Assembly: GCF_024199845.1 (NCBI RefSeq)
Contig: NZ_JANADO010000001.1
Location: forward strand, 1,984,001 to 2,048,000
Length of the DNA: 64,000 bases
Source of the DNA: Bradyrhizobium sp. CCGB12
GTDB lineage: Bacteria > Pseudomonadota > Alphaproteobacteria > Rhizobiales > Xanthobacteraceae
Reading direction: 5' to 3'
In this document: positions 50,572-60,138 of the stretch, in pieces
How the letters are laid out: each line of letters starts with the position of its first letter
Numbering within the stretch: the stretch's first letter is position 1
Notes under the pieces: model-generated
Database searches by the model: none
What the model saw: the letters and a program-made list of their open reading frames with translations, nothing else
What the model was told of the DNA's origin: nothing
Translations under genes and position numbers: made by a program

Positions 50572-51423
50572 TCAGGCCGCTTCGGCGATGACCTTGTTGC
50601 GCAAAGTTCCAATGCGGGAGATCTCGACCTCGACGGTGTCGCCGGGGCGCATCCACAGCGGCGGCGTTCGCTTGGCGCCGACGCCGCCCGGCGTGCCCGT
50701 GACGATGACGTCGCCCGGGACGAGCGGGCAGATCGTCGAGATGTAGGCGATCAGATCGGGAATGGCGGTGATCAGGAGATCGGTAGTGGTATCCTGTACG
50801 ACGGCGCCGTTGAGACGTGTCTGCAAGGTGAGCTTTGACGGATCGGGTATTTCGTCCACGGTCACCAGCCATGGGCCGAAGCTGCCGCTTTCCGCAAAGG
50901 TTTTGCCGGAGAGGAACTGGCTGGTGTGGCGCTGCCAGTCGCGGATGCTGCCTTCGTTGTAGCAGGAGTAGCCCGCGATGTGGTCGAGCGCGCGGCCGGC
51001 CCGAATGTGGCGGCCTTCCTTGCCAATGACGAGCGCGAGCTCGCCCTCATAGTCGAAATCGTCGCTGACCCCAGGCTTCACGATGGGTTGGAGATGGCCG
51101 ACCTGACTGCACGGGAAGCGCACGAACAGGGCCGGCTTCTCGGTGACTGTGCGGCCGGTCTCGGCGACATGATCGCGGTAGTTCAGGCCGACGCAGATGA
51201 TCTTGCCGGGATCGGGGATGACGGGTGCAAAAATGATCTTGTCGAGCGGATGATCCGGCGCTGCGGACGCGATGAGCTTTGCCGCCTCGGCAACGCGATC
51301 CGTTTCGAGCAACTGCCGCAGCGTGGTGCAGACTCCCATGCGCGTGCCGAGATCGACGACGCCGTTGTCCTTGACGGCCCCGAAGGATGCGCGGCCGTTG
51401 GCGATGAAAGAGAGCAGCTTCAT
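50572..51423 (-). CDS. Fumarylacetoacetate hydrolase (FAH) family protein
   Basis: The 283-residue enzyme has the C-terminal FAH fold with metal ligands in the DFDYEGELALVIG segment (D-x-E-x-E) and GDVIVTGTPGGVGAKRTPP. Family members hydrate or cleave ring-opened intermediates of catechol meta-cleavage, and the adjacent hydroxylase and dioxygenase support that. ATG 51423 begins MKLLSFIANGRASFG after AAGGATATCTCC. Confidence 0.9.
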   Translation of the reverse strand: MKLLSFIANGRASFGAVKDNGVVDLGTRMGVCTTLRQLLETDRVAEAAKLIASAAPDHPLDKIIFAPVIPDPGKIICVGLNYRDHVAETGRTVTEKPALFVRFPCSQVGHLQPIVKPGVSDDFDYEGELALVIGKEGRHIRAGRALDHIAGYSCYNEGSIRDWQRHTSQFLSGKTFAESGSFGPWLVTVDEIPDPSKLTLQTRLNGAVVQDTTTDLLITAIPDLIAYISTICPLVPGDVIVTGTPGGVGAKRTPPLWMRPGDTVEVEISRIGTLRNKVIAEAA

Positions 51424-51448
51424 GGAGATATCCTTAGAGATTGTTCGG

Positions 51449-52957
51449 TCAGGCCGCGGACGGCACGTGGGTTGGAGGCGTGATGGCGGCAACGAGCCGA
51501 TCAAGCTCTGCGTCGTCGCGGGCGGTGCCGAGGACATAACGGTCGGGGCGAACCAGCGCGGCGGTGATGCCGTGCTCGTGGAGCCAGTCGCCGATGCCTT
51601 CGGCGTCCTCGCTGGTCAGGATCTCGATCTCCGCCTCTGAGTGAGCCGGACGCGACGAGAGCATCTCCGTGTTCTCGACCAGCAGCACATGGCTGTAGCC
51701 GATCCGGTCGTCACTGCGGCGGCCGTCCTTCAGCTCGAATTGCGGTGCGAGATGTCCGGCGAGGGGCAGATCGCCCAGCGCGAGCCCAGGGCCGAGCAGG
51801 GGCTTTTTCACCTCCAGCTTCACCGGCGCGTTCTCGCGGGCTTCGCCGGCGGCAAGGCCAGCTTCGATCGCCTTGGTGTTGATCACGCCGCCGAGGCGAA
51901 TGGCGAGCTCGATGAATTCGCGCACATGCGGCAGCCGCTCGCTCTGATAGGTGTCGAGCAGATCGGGCGCAGCCCCGTCGCGGATGATGGCGCCGAGCTT
52001 CCAGGCAAGATTGGCGGCATCGCGGATGCCGGCGCACATGCCCTGGCCGAGGAAGGGCGGGGTTTGGTGCGCGGAGTCGCCCGCCAGCAGCAGCCGACCG
52101 TTCCGCCATTGCTGCGCGATCACGGAATGAAAAGTGTAGACCGCCGCGCGCTCGATCTCGGCATCCTCGGGCGTGATCCATCGCGACAGCAGCTCCCAGA
52201 CCTTTGCCGGCTGAGCGACAGCTTGCGAATCTTCGTGGGGGAGTACCGTGATCTCCCAGCGGCGGCGCGTGCCGGTGCCGCGGACATAGGTCGCCGGCCG
52301 GCGTGGATCGCAATGTTGAAGGCTGTAATCGCCGAGGTCGTCGCGGTCGCGCTTGAGCATCACGTCGATCACTAGCCAGCGCTCGTGGAAGCCGAGATCG
52401 TCCATGCCGGAGCCGATGAAGCGGCGAACGAGGGACCGCGCGCCATCGCAGCCGATCACGTAACCGGCGCGAACTTCAGTCAGCTTCCCGTTCGAGAGGT
52501 CCTCGTAGCGCACACGGACCCCGGCCTCGTCCTGATCGAGCGCGAACACATCGCAGCGGTTGCGCAAGGTGACGTGCGGCCAACGCGCTAGGCCGCCGAT
52601 TAGCACATCCTCCAGGTCGGGCTGGTGGAAGCGGTAGCTGAGATTCCAGCCCATCGGCGTAACCGTCTGCGGGCGCGACCAGTCCAGCAGCATGCGGCCA
52701 TTGGCGTCGAGAAAGAGCATCCCGGGGCTGAGGATGCTTTGCGGCAGGATCGCGTCGGCAAGGCCGATGGTCTGAAACACGCGCATGCACTCGTCGTCGA
52801 AATGCACCGCGCGCGGCAGATGATAGGTCCGCGCCTCGCGCTCCAGCACCAGGGTCCGCACACCGCAAAGGCCGAGCAGGTTGGCCAGCGTGGCGCCGAC
52901 CGGGCCGCGGCCGACGATCACGACGTCAAACTCTTCGGGGACGAATTTACCTTGCAT
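51449..52957 (-). CDS. FAD-dependent aromatic hydroxylase (MhpA/PheA-type)
   Basis: The 502-residue flavin monooxygenase has the GxGxxG motif VVIVGRGPVGATLANLLG, the acidic strand end ERE, DG motif GYVIGCDGARS and GD motif RLLLAGDSAHQTPPFLGQGM. Along with the C-terminal FAD/thioredoxin-like half it matches MhpA-type 3-(3-hydroxyphenyl)propionate hydroxylases and relatives. It should add the second hydroxyl that the ring-cleaving dioxygenase needs. ATG 52957 is used; upstream M at 52981 is possible. Confidence 0.9.
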   Translation of the reverse strand: MQGKFVPEEFDVVIVGRGPVGATLANLLGLCGVRTLVLEREARTYHLPRAVHFDDECMRVFQTIGLADAILPQSILSPGMLFLDANGRMLLDWSRPQTVTPMGWNLSYRFHQPDLEDVLIGGLARWPHVTLRNRCDVFALDQDEAGVRVRYEDLSNGKLTEVRAGYVIGCDGARSLVRRFIGSGMDDLGFHERWLVIDVMLKRDRDDLGDYSLQHCDPRRPATYVRGTGTRRRWEITVLPHEDSQAVAQPAKVWELLSRWITPEDAEIERAAVYTFHSVIAQQWRNGRLLLAGDSAHQTPPFLGQGMCAGIRDAANLAWKLGAIIRDGAAPDLLDTYQSERLPHVREFIELAIRLGGVINTKAIEAGLAAGEARENAPVKLEVKKPLLGPGLALGDLPLAGHLAPQFELKDGRRSDDRIGYSHVLLVENTEMLSSRPAHSEAEIEILTSEDAEGIGDWLHEHGITAALVRPDRYVLGTARDDAELDRLVAAITPPTHVPSAA

Positions 52958-53030
52958 GGGGATATCTCTTCCCCAAGCCACGCCGCCGCTTCAACGCCGC
53001 CGCGCCAAGTGTCCGCCCTGCGGACGGCCC

Positions 53031-53822
53031 CTACACCTCAACCGGAATGACCGCGGCCGTCTCCTGAAGCTGGCCCACGAACTGCGCCACCGCCTCATCA
53101 ATCCCGAGCGCTGACCGGATCCAGATGATCGAGATGCAGCCGAACACGGCGCCATTCCGCACGATCGGCACCGCAATCGACGCCGTCTTGGGATTGTATT
53201 CGCCCTCGCTGCGGATGGCGTAACCCCGCGCAGCAGTCTCTTCGATCATGCGATCGAGATAACCTTCAGCAAGGAACGGTCGGTCGTCGGCCTCGTCGAT
53301 GCGGCGGAGATGACTGACGATGAGGTCGCGCTCGCGCGCGGGGCAGGCGGCGAGATAGGCCCGGCCCGCGGAGGTCCGCAGCATCGGCAGGCGCTTGCCG
53401 ATCATGCCGCGATCGATCGAGAGCGGGCTGCGAGAGTGAGTGGTCTCCTGAACCACCATCGCGGCGTTCTCGTAAGTGGAGAGATCGACCGGCCAGACCA
53501 GGGTCTTGCTCAATTCGGCGAGAAAAGGCGCCGCCGCCTGACAGATCACCACGCTGGGGTCGTAGCCATCGCCGAGGCTCAGCGCGAGCCGGGTCACGCG
53601 AAAGCGGTCGTCACTGGCGCTGCGGGCGACGTAGCCGAGTTCCTCCAGCGTTTCGAGCAGGCGGTAGACGGTCGGGCGGGGCAGGTCGAGCGCGCGGGCG
53701 ACGTCGCCGGCGCGGATGCCGCCGGAGCGGTTGACCTCATGCAGCACGTCCAGCCCGCGCTTGATGGCGCGCACGCCCTCCGACTGCCGGGGCTGTCCGT
53801 TCCGCGTCCGCTCCTTGGACAC
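53031..53822 (-). CDS. IclR-family transcriptional regulator
   Basis: The 263-residue regulator has an N-terminal winged HTH (AGDVARALDLPRPTVYRLLE TLEELGYV) and a C-terminal effector domain with GRAYLAACPARERDLIVS and AVPIVRNGAVFGCISI. GGGAGGAAAT precedes the GTG start at 53822. It lies between divergent aromatic genes and presumably controls both. Confidence 0.92.
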   Translation of the reverse strand: MSKERTRNGQPRQSEGVRAIKRGLDVLHEVNRSGGIRAGDVARALDLPRPTVYRLLETLEELGYVARSASDDRFRVTRLALSLGDGYDPSVVICQAAAPFLAELSKTLVWPVDLSTYENAAMVVQETTHSRSPLSIDRGMIGKRLPMLRTSAGRAYLAACPARERDLIVSHLRRIDEADDRPFLAEGYLDRMIEETAARGYAIRSEGEYNPKTASIAVPIVRNGAVFGCISIIWIRSALGIDEAVAQFVGQLQETAAVIPVEV

Positions 53823-53968
53823 TTCGTATTTCCTCCCTTGCGACCGACAGCCTCGCGATTATCGTCGTTGTGAACGCGAAGCGATTGCGCGACGCCACCG
53901 TAGGATCGCGCGCGGCCGGTATCAAGTTCGCCGCAGTGCGGCGCTGCGATGCCTTTGGGAGGACGTTG

Positions 53969-54985
53969 ATGGAAATCACCGCGCTCGGCTATATCGGAAT
54001 CAACTCATCCCAGATCGACCAGTGGAGCCAGATGGCGACCGGGCTGCTCGGGATGGAGCAGGTCGATCGCGGCGGCAAGATGCGCGCCTTCCGCATGGAC
54101 GATCGCAAGCAGCGCCTGATCGTCGACGGCAGCAGCGATGCCGGGCTCGCGGTGATGGGGTGGGAAGTTCCGGCGATCGCCGAACTGGACCAATTGGCCG
54201 GACGCCTGGAAAGCCATGGCGTCAAGGCGGTCCGTGGATCACGCGCGCTCGCTGACGAGCGGCATGTTGCCGAGCTGATCGCGTTCACTGACCCCGCCGG
54301 CAATCGGCTGGAGGCTTTTTGCAAGCCGGAGCTTGCGAGCGAGCCTTTCAGGCCGGGCCGCCCGATCTCGGGTTTCCGCACCGGCGCGATGGGCATGGGA
54401 CATGTCGTGCTCAATGTTGAGGACGTCGAGCCGCTGCTGCCGTTCTATCGCGACGTGCTCGGCTTCCACGTCTCCGATTTCGGACTGAAGCCTTACGGGC
54501 TTTATTTCTTTCACGTCAACGGCCGCCACCACTCCTTTGCCATGGTCGGCTCTGGGCGCAAGGCGCTGCATCATTTCATGGTCGAGCTCGGCAGCCTCGA
54601 CGATGTCGGGCAGGGCTATGATCTCGCGCAGATGGATGAGGGGCGCATCGCCTACACGCTGGGCAGGCACACCAACGACCACATGACCTCGTTCTATGTA
54701 AATACGCCCTCCGGCTTCTTCATCGAATATGGCTGGGGCGGGCGCGTCATCGATCCCGAGACCTGGCAGCCGCACGAGACCTTTGATGGGCCCTCGCTGT
54801 GGGGCCACGAACGGCTCCATATGCCGGAAGAGCAGCGCAAGCGCATGCGCGACATGCGGCTCGATGCGGCCGCCCGCGGCGTCCGCGTCGCCGATCCGCG
54901 TGTGCCGCCGCTCAATTGCGCGTGGCTGGACTCCGTGGTCGCGCGCGAACGACCGCGGCCACGCCGCAACGATCCAATACCCTAG
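53969..54985 (+). CDS. Extradiol (VOC) ring-cleavage dioxygenase, BphC-like
   Basis: The 338-residue enzyme has two VOC domains. The C-terminal one carries the Fe(II) triad, read as H145 (MGHVVLNV), H201 or H202 (ALHHFMVEL) and E253 (FFIEYGWGG). It should open a catechol-type ring adjacent to the hydroxyls (meta cleavage). GGGAGGA lies before ATG 53969. Substrate class is inferred from the neighbouring flavin hydroxylase. Confidence 0.92.
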   Translation: MEITALGYIGINSSQIDQWSQMATGLLGMEQVDRGGKMRAFRMDDRKQRLIVDGSSDAGLAVMGWEVPAIAELDQLAGRLESHGVKAVRGSRALADERHVAELIAFTDPAGNRLEAFCKPELASEPFRPGRPISGFRTGAMGMGHVVLNVEDVEPLLPFYRDVLGFHVSDFGLKPYGLYFFHVNGRHHSFAMVGSGRKALHHFMVELGSLDDVGQGYDLAQMDEGRIAYTLGRHTNDHMTSFYVNTPSGFFIEYGWGGRVIDPETWQPHETFDGPSLWGHERLHMPEEQRKRMRDMRLDAAARGVRVADPRVPPLNCAWLDSVVARERPRPRRNDPIP

Positions 54986-54996
54986 GGAAGGACGAC

Positions 54997-55959
54997 ATGC
55001 TCAAGACCCTTTTGCGGGCAAGCCTCGTGCTGCTCGCGTTCACGGCGGCAGCCTCGGCCGAACCGATCAAGGTGACGCTGCTCGGTACCGGCGTGCCGAC
55101 GCCGCGGCCGACCAGCTTCAGCGCGTCGACGCTGGTGGAGGCGGGGAGCGAGAAATTGCTGTTCGATCTCGGGCGTGGCTCGACGATGCAACTCTACAAG
55201 CTGAAGATCCCGCTCGGCGCGATCACCGCGAATTTCATCACGCATCTGCATTCCGACCACATCGTGGGCCTTCCCGACATGTGGCTGACCGGCTGGCTCG
55301 CCACGCCATGGGCCTCGCGCAAGGGCCCGATGAAGCTCTATGGCCCCAAGGGCACCGTGGCGATGACGGAAAACCTGACCAAGGCATTCGCCGCCGACAT
55401 CCGCATTCGCATCGACGACGAGCACCTCGACCCAAAGGCCATCGAATTCAACGCTAGGGATATCGAGGCCGGAATTGTGTACGACAACAACGGTGTGAAG
55501 GTCACCGCCATCGAAGTCAATCACGGCGAGAAGATCAAGCCGTCGTTCGGTTACGTCGTCGAGTATGGTGGCCACAAGGTCGTGCTGTCGGGCGACACCA
55601 AGTACGATGAGCGCATCGCGAAAGCGGCCGAGGACGCCGACCTGCTGATCCACGAGGTCGCGGTCATCGAGCCGGAGCTGCTGATCAAGAATCCCGTCTA
55701 CAAGGACATCCAGGCGCACCACACCTCGCCGGAGGAGGCCGGCCGCATCTTTGCCTCGGCCAAGCCCAAGCTCGCCGTCTATTCCCATATCGTGTTCGGC
55801 ACCGCAAAGCCGGCGCCCGACATTCCCGAGGAGCCGCTTATCCTGCGCACCCGCTCGGCCTACAAGGGGCCGTTGCTCGTCGGACGTGACATGATGTCGT
55901 TCAAGATCGGCGACACAGTCGAAGCGTTTGGGCCGGATGGCGCGAAACTCGATCCGTAA
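54997..55959 (+). CDS. Exported metallo-beta-lactamase-fold hydrolase
   Basis: The 320-residue protein has a signal peptide (LLRASLVLLAFTAAASA) and the MBL core: VTLLGTGVPTPRPTSFSAST then FITHLHSDHIVGLPDMWLTG with HxHxDH ligands, and VLSGDTKYDERIAKA. This resembles RNase-Z-like/arylsulfatase-like hydrolases. It follows the dioxygenase by 11 bases. Substrate unknown. Confidence 0.88.
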   Translation: MLKTLLRASLVLLAFTAAASAEPIKVTLLGTGVPTPRPTSFSASTLVEAGSEKLLFDLGRGSTMQLYKLKIPLGAITANFITHLHSDHIVGLPDMWLTGWLATPWASRKGPMKLYGPKGTVAMTENLTKAFAADIRIRIDDEHLDPKAIEFNARDIEAGIVYDNNGVKVTAIEVNHGEKIKPSFGYVVEYGGHKVVLSGDTKYDERIAKAAEDADLLIHEVAVIEPELLIKNPVYKDIQAHHTSPEEAGRIFASAKPKLAVYSHIVFGTAKPAPDIPEEPLILRTRSAYKGPLLVGRDMMSFKIGDTVEAFGPDGAKLDP

Positions 55960-55971
55960 CGCGAACGACGA

Positions 55972-56634
55972 TCAGGCCTCGCCAAGATCGACCTCGGTCA
56001 AGATTCCCTGGCGCAGCGCCAGCCGCACCAGCTCGATGTCGGAGCCGACGCCGAGCTTGTCCTTGATCAGCGAGTGCAGGTTCGCCACCGTCTTCGGGCT
56101 GACATGCAGCGTCTCGGCGATCTCTTCCGTCGTGTTCTCGGCGAGCAGCAGCCGCAGCACCTCGAATTCGCGCGGCGTCAGCACGTCGGCGGCCGAGCTC
56201 TCGCCGCTGATGCGGCTGAGCGCAAGCTCGTGGTCGATGTCGGGGCTGATGGCGATCTTGCCGGCCAGCACGTCCTTCACCGCCCGCACCAGCGTTTCGG
56301 GCGGACTGGTCTTGGTGACGTAACCTCTCGCACCGGCGCGGATCGCCTGCACGGCAAAGCCTGCATTCTCGTGCATGGTGAAGACCAGGATCCGCGCGGC
56401 CTTGTCCCATTGCCGGATGCGTCTGACCGCCTCGATGCCGCCGATGCCGGGCATGCTGAGGTCCATGATGACGAGGTCCGGCGCCTCGGATTTGTACAGA
56501 CGATAGGCCTCCGCGCCGTCGGCCGCCTCGGCGACGACGCGCAAGCCCGGCTGCTTCTGGAGCACGGAGCGATAGCCCTCGCGGACGACGGAATGATCGT
56601 CGACCAGCAAGATGGTCGCGTCGGCCGCGCTCAT
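55972..56634 (-). CDS. NarL/FixJ-type response regulator
   Basis: The 220-residue regulator: receiver with D12-D13 and phospho-acceptor D58 (LVIMDLSMPG), K at ARGYVTKTSPP, and LuxR HTH (LTPREFEVLRLLLAENTTEE IAETLHVSPKTVANLHSLIK). Its ATG overlaps the kinase stop by four bases (ATGA), so the two are cotranslated. Confidence 0.93.
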   Translation of the reverse strand: MSAADATILLVDDHSVVREGYRSVLQKQPGLRVVAEAADGAEAYRLYKSEAPDLVIMDLSMPGIGGIEAVRRIRQWDKAARILVFTMHENAGFAVQAIRAGARGYVTKTSPPETLVRAVKDVLAGKIAISPDIDHELALSRISGESSAADVLTPREFEVLRLLLAENTTEEIAETLHVSPKTVANLHSLIKDKLGVGSDIELVRLALRQGILTEVDLGEA

Positions 56635-58013
56635 GCCGCGTGCTCCAGCGCCTGCCGATCGGCGGCCGTGAGCGGAATGAACACGCGGAGCGCCGAGCCG
56701 TTGGGACGGGTCTCGAAGCTCAGCCGGCCGCGAAGCGCGGCGACGCGCTCGCGCATGCCAAGCAGGCCCATGCCGGATTTGCCTGCCGCGTCGCTCGGCC
56801 GGCCGTCGTCCTCGATCGCAAGCGCGATCTCACTTTCGGCCATCGTCAGATACAGCCTGACCTTCGTCGCACCCGCGTGCTTGGCGGCGTTGGTGAGCGC
56901 CTCCTGCACGATGCGATAGAGGTTGGCGCTGACGGAGGCGGGTACGTTCTCGAAGGCGCCCTCGAACCGGATATCGAAACGGGTCTGGCCGCGGCTGCGG
57001 CCGTTCCATCCCGAGACCAGGCCTTCGAGGCTCGCAACGAGGCCGAGCTCGTCGACGTCGGGCGGCCGCAACCGGAACAGCGCGCCGCGCAGCGTCTCCA
57101 TCATGCTGGTCGCGGTCCGGGAAATGCCGTCGCATTCTCCCAGCAATTCGGGGCAGTCCTGCGCCGCAGTCTGGCGGGCGGAGGCGGCGAGCGCGCGGAT
57201 TGCGGCGAGCGACTGGCCGAACTCGTCATGCAGCTCGCGCGCGAGATGGCGGCGCTCCTCGTCCTGGAGCGCGATCAATTTCCGCGTCAGCTCGCTGCGC
57301 TCGGCGAGCGCGATGTCGAGGCTTTCGGCGAGGTGGTTGAAGACGTCGCGGATGGCCGACAGCTCGGCGAGGTCGAACGGCGGCAGCCGCGTCGAGAGGT
57401 CGCCAGCGGCGATGCGCTCGAGGCCGGCGCGCACGAGCTGCGTCGGACGCAGCGCGCGCGCCAGCGCGGCGTAGACCAGGGCGCACAACAACGGCAGCGC
57501 GATCGCAAGCGCGATCATCAGGCGGCCGGCCTCGTGCCATGCCTCCGCCGTCTGCACGGCCGGATCGACCGAGACCACGACGTCGCCGAGCTTCGTACCG
57601 CGCACGATCACGGGCCGTGCTGCCTTGCGCCCGGGGTCGAACAGGCTGCGAAAGAACGCTGCAAAGAGCTGCGGCGGCGGGCTTGCCGGCGGCGGCGCGC
57701 CGCTACAAAAGCGCTGGAGGATGTCGCCGCTCGCGCCACGGAACGCCAGACACAGGCCGGGCGTCATCACATAGGCCGACACGGGATCGAGGTTCGGAAA
57801 GTCCGAGCGCGGGCTGGCCGCCCACGGCACCTTGCCTTGTTGCAGCTCCAGCGACTTCGCCACGATGGCGGCGATACCGTCGATGCGCGCATACGCGGCG
57901 CGGTCGGCCGTAACAAGGAAATAGGCGGAGATCACCGCGAAGCAGGCGGCCGATATTGCGGCCACGAGCAGCGTCAGACGGACCTTGAGATCGAACCTCG
58001 GGCGATTCCACAT
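56631..58013 (-). CDS. HisKA_3-type sensor histidine kinase with HAMP
   Basis: The 460-residue kinase has TM1 near 12-34, a periplasmic sensor (about 35-160), TM2 near 165-187, HAMP and a HisKA_3 domain with LARELHDEFGQSLAAIRAL (phospho-His in ELHDE), then the ATPase part (NLYRIVQEALTNAAKHA; DDGRPSD; GLLGMRERVAALRG). This is the NarX-like class that signals to NarL-type regulators. First gene of the operon. Confidence 0.92.
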   Translation of the reverse strand: MWNRPRFDLKVRLTLLVAAISAACFAVISAYFLVTADRAAYARIDGIAAIVAKSLELQQGKVPWAASPRSDFPNLDPVSAYVMTPGLCLAFRGASGDILQRFCSGAPPPASPPPQLFAAFFRSLFDPGRKAARPVIVRGTKLGDVVVSVDPAVQTAEAWHEAGRLMIALAIALPLLCALVYAALARALRPTQLVRAGLERIAAGDLSTRLPPFDLAELSAIRDVFNHLAESLDIALAERSELTRKLIALQDEERRHLARELHDEFGQSLAAIRALAASARQTAAQDCPELLGECDGISRTATSMMETLRGALFRLRPPDVDELGLVASLEGLVSGWNGRSRGQTRFDIRFEGAFENVPASVSANLYRIVQEALTNAAKHAGATKVRLYLTMAESEIALAIEDDGRPSDAAGKSGMGLLGMRERVAALRGRLSFETRPNGSALRVFIPLTAADRQALEHAA

Positions 58014-58207
58014 CGGCGGGCACCTGGTGCGAACGGGTTTGTTGCTCCCGCATTAAAGGGCAGAACGCCAGCGGCGGGAAGCGTTCCCGCCTTACCGCAA
58101 TGCAACGTCGTGAAATTTTCCCGGCATTCGTCGGGAAGGTCACGGTTGCCTGGCCTCAGGCCGTCCGTCCAGATGTGTCAGACCGTCCATCCCACGAGGT
58201 CCATTTC

Positions 58208-59092
58208 ATGCGCCGCTCCCGGTTGGCTCTCTCTGTTTTTCTCCTCTCTATCCTGGTTTATTCGCCGGCCAACGCCGAGGCCGCCATTGGCGTTGCCATG
58301 GACGATTTCAGCTATACCGATACGTCGGCCGAGCCGGCCAACCAGACCGCGGCCCACGAGCGGCGGCTGTCGGCGTTCATGGCCGCGCTCAGACGGGACA
58401 TCGGGGCGGACCAGCGCTTCCGGCTGGTGCCCTCTGCCCAGGACGGTGCAACGTTCAAGGTGATCGGCGGCATCCAGAAGACGAGCACGCTGGTGCAATG
58501 GGCCAAGGTCGCCGTGATCGACGTCGGCGCCAAGAAGCTGGTGATGGACAAGCTCTACAGCTTCCGCGGCGACAATGATGAATCATGGGAGCGCGCCGAG
58601 ATTTTTGTCTCCCGCGAGGTCATGGCTGCGCTCGGCACGCCCGCGCCGGTCGGGCTTGCCGTGTTCGACTTCGAGCTCGAGGACATGACGGCCGCTTCAG
58701 CGGGCGCTTCGGCCGCGTCAGATGCGTCGTACCTGGCCGAGGTCACCGGCGGCGTGCGCGAGATGCTCGGCCAATCCGGCCGCTATCGCATCGTGGATGT
58801 CGGCGGAGAGGCGGCGAAAGCGGGGGCCTTACGGGATTGCGGCGGCTGCGAGGCGGCGATCGCACAAAAGCTCGGTGCGGATCAGTCGCTGATCGGCGTG
58901 GTGCGGCGGGTCAGCCGCACCGAGTATACGCTCGGTTTCCAGGTGCGCGATGCCAGCACCGGTGCGGTGCTGGCGCGCGGAGACAGCGGCCTGCGCCTCG
59001 GCGCGGACTATTCGTGGAAACGAGGCGCGGTGCGACTGGTCAGGGACCGGCTGATCGAGAGCCAGCAGGCCACCGACGCTCTCAAAAGGTAA
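58208..59092 (+). CDS. Exported DUF3280-like protein
   Basis: The 294-residue product has a signal peptide (LALSVFLLSILVYSPANA) and two similar halves: AAIGVAMDDFSYTDTSAEPA ... RRLSAFMAALRRDIGADQRF, and AVFDFELEDMTAAS ... AEVTGGVREMLGQSGRYRIV. Both begin with a D-F strand and go on to a VDIGG-like strand, as in DUF2380/DUF3280 secreted proteins. Divergent from the two-component pair. Its end overlaps the convergent dehydrogenase gene by 11 bases. Confidence 0.75.
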   Translation: MRRSRLALSVFLLSILVYSPANAEAAIGVAMDDFSYTDTSAEPANQTAAHERRLSAFMAALRRDIGADQRFRLVPSAQDGATFKVIGGIQKTSTLVQWAKVAVIDVGAKKLVMDKLYSFRGDNDESWERAEIFVSREVMAALGTPAPVGLAVFDFELEDMTAASAGASAASDASYLAEVTGGVREMLGQSGRYRIVDVGGEAAKAGALRDCGGCEAAIAQKLGADQSLIGVVRRVSRTEYTLGFQVRDASTGAVLARGDSGLRLGADYSWKRGAVRLVRDRLIESQQATDALKR

Positions 59093-60113
59093 GCTGCACC
59101 TTCATCGACTGCGAGCGGTCGCTGGCGAGCTCGAAGGCGGAGACCGCGTTCTCGAACGGCATGGTGGCTGTGATCAGCGGCTTGACGTCGATCAGGCCTT
59201 CGCCCATCAGCCGCACCGCGAGCTCGAACTCGGGATCGAAGCGGAAGGTGCCGCGGAGCTGCAATTCCTTTGCGACGATCGAGTTGATCGGCAGCGTCAT
59301 CTCACCGCCGAGGCCGAGCTGCACGAGTGTGGCGCCGGGCCGCAAGACGTCGAGCGCGGTGCGGAGTGCCGCCTGGTTTCCGGAGGCTTCGAACAGCGTG
59401 TCGAACACGCCCTTGCCGACGCGCCAGGGATCGAGCGCGGTGGCATTGGCCGCGACATTGATGGCGTGACTGGCGCCGAGCTTTTTGGCGACCGCGAGCG
59501 GCGCCTCGGCGACATCGGTCACCACGATCTCAGATGCACCGCCGAAACGCGAGACCAAAATCATCAGCGCGCCGATCGGGCCGCAGCCGGTGATCAGCAC
59601 GCGCTTGCCGAGGAGGGGGCCGGCCTGCTTGCCGGCATGCAGGCAGACTGCCAGCGGCTCGGCGACCGCGGCTTCCGCCAGCGACAGCTTGTCCGCGATC
59701 GGCACGGCCTGCGTCGTATCGACCGTGATGAATTCGCGAAAACCGCCTTGAACATGGGGAAAGCGCATTGCGCTGCCGAGGAAGCGCATGTCGAGGCACT
59801 GGTTGCGCATGCCTTCCTGGCAATGCAGGCATTGGCCGCACGGCTTGCTCGGATTGACGGCCACGCGAGTGCCGGGTTTGACGCTGGTGACGCCGTCACC
59901 GACATCGGCGACCACGCCGGCGATCTCATGCCCCAGCGCCATCGGCTGCTGGATGCGAACGACGCCGAAGCCGCCGTGATGGTAATAGTGCAGGTCCGAG
60001 CCGCAGATGCCGCCATTGGCGATCTTGACGCGGACTTCGCCCGGACCAGGCGCCGGGTCGGGATAATTGTCGATCCGCAGGTCCTTCGGGGCGTGAATGA
60101 CGACGGCGCGCAT
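59082..60113 (-). CDS. Zinc-dependent L-idonate 5-dehydrogenase-like MDR
   Basis: The 343-residue medium-chain dehydrogenase has catalytic zinc ligands in GGICGSDLHYYHHGG and GHEIAG, structural-zinc cysteines in KPCGQCLHCQEGMRNQC, and the Rossmann motif ITGCGPIGALMI. It oxidises a sugar acid or polyol to a keto product using NAD(P). Its position with an SDR and a dehydratase gene supports sugar-acid use. ATG 60113 follows GAGGAGCAG. Confidence 0.88.
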   Translation of the reverse strand: MRAVVIHAPKDLRIDNYPDPAPGPGEVRVKIANGGICGSDLHYYHHGGFGVVRIQQPMALGHEIAGVVADVGDGVTSVKPGTRVAVNPSKPCGQCLHCQEGMRNQCLDMRFLGSAMRFPHVQGGFREFITVDTTQAVPIADKLSLAEAAVAEPLAVCLHAGKQAGPLLGKRVLITGCGPIGALMILVSRFGGASEIVVTDVAEAPLAVAKKLGASHAINVAANATALDPWRVGKGVFDTLFEASGNQAALRTALDVLRPGATLVQLGLGGEMTLPINSIVAKELQLRGTFRFDPEFELAVRLMGEGLIDVKPLITATMPFENAVSAFELASDRSQSMKVQLTF

Positions 60114-60138
60114 GGTCTGCTCCTCAGAGTTTCGCGGG

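Noticed and set aside
56640..58463. 607-codon plus-strand frame over the histidine kinase
   Set aside because: Antisense shadow with no motif; the minus-strand frame has complete HAMP, HisKA and ATPase segments.
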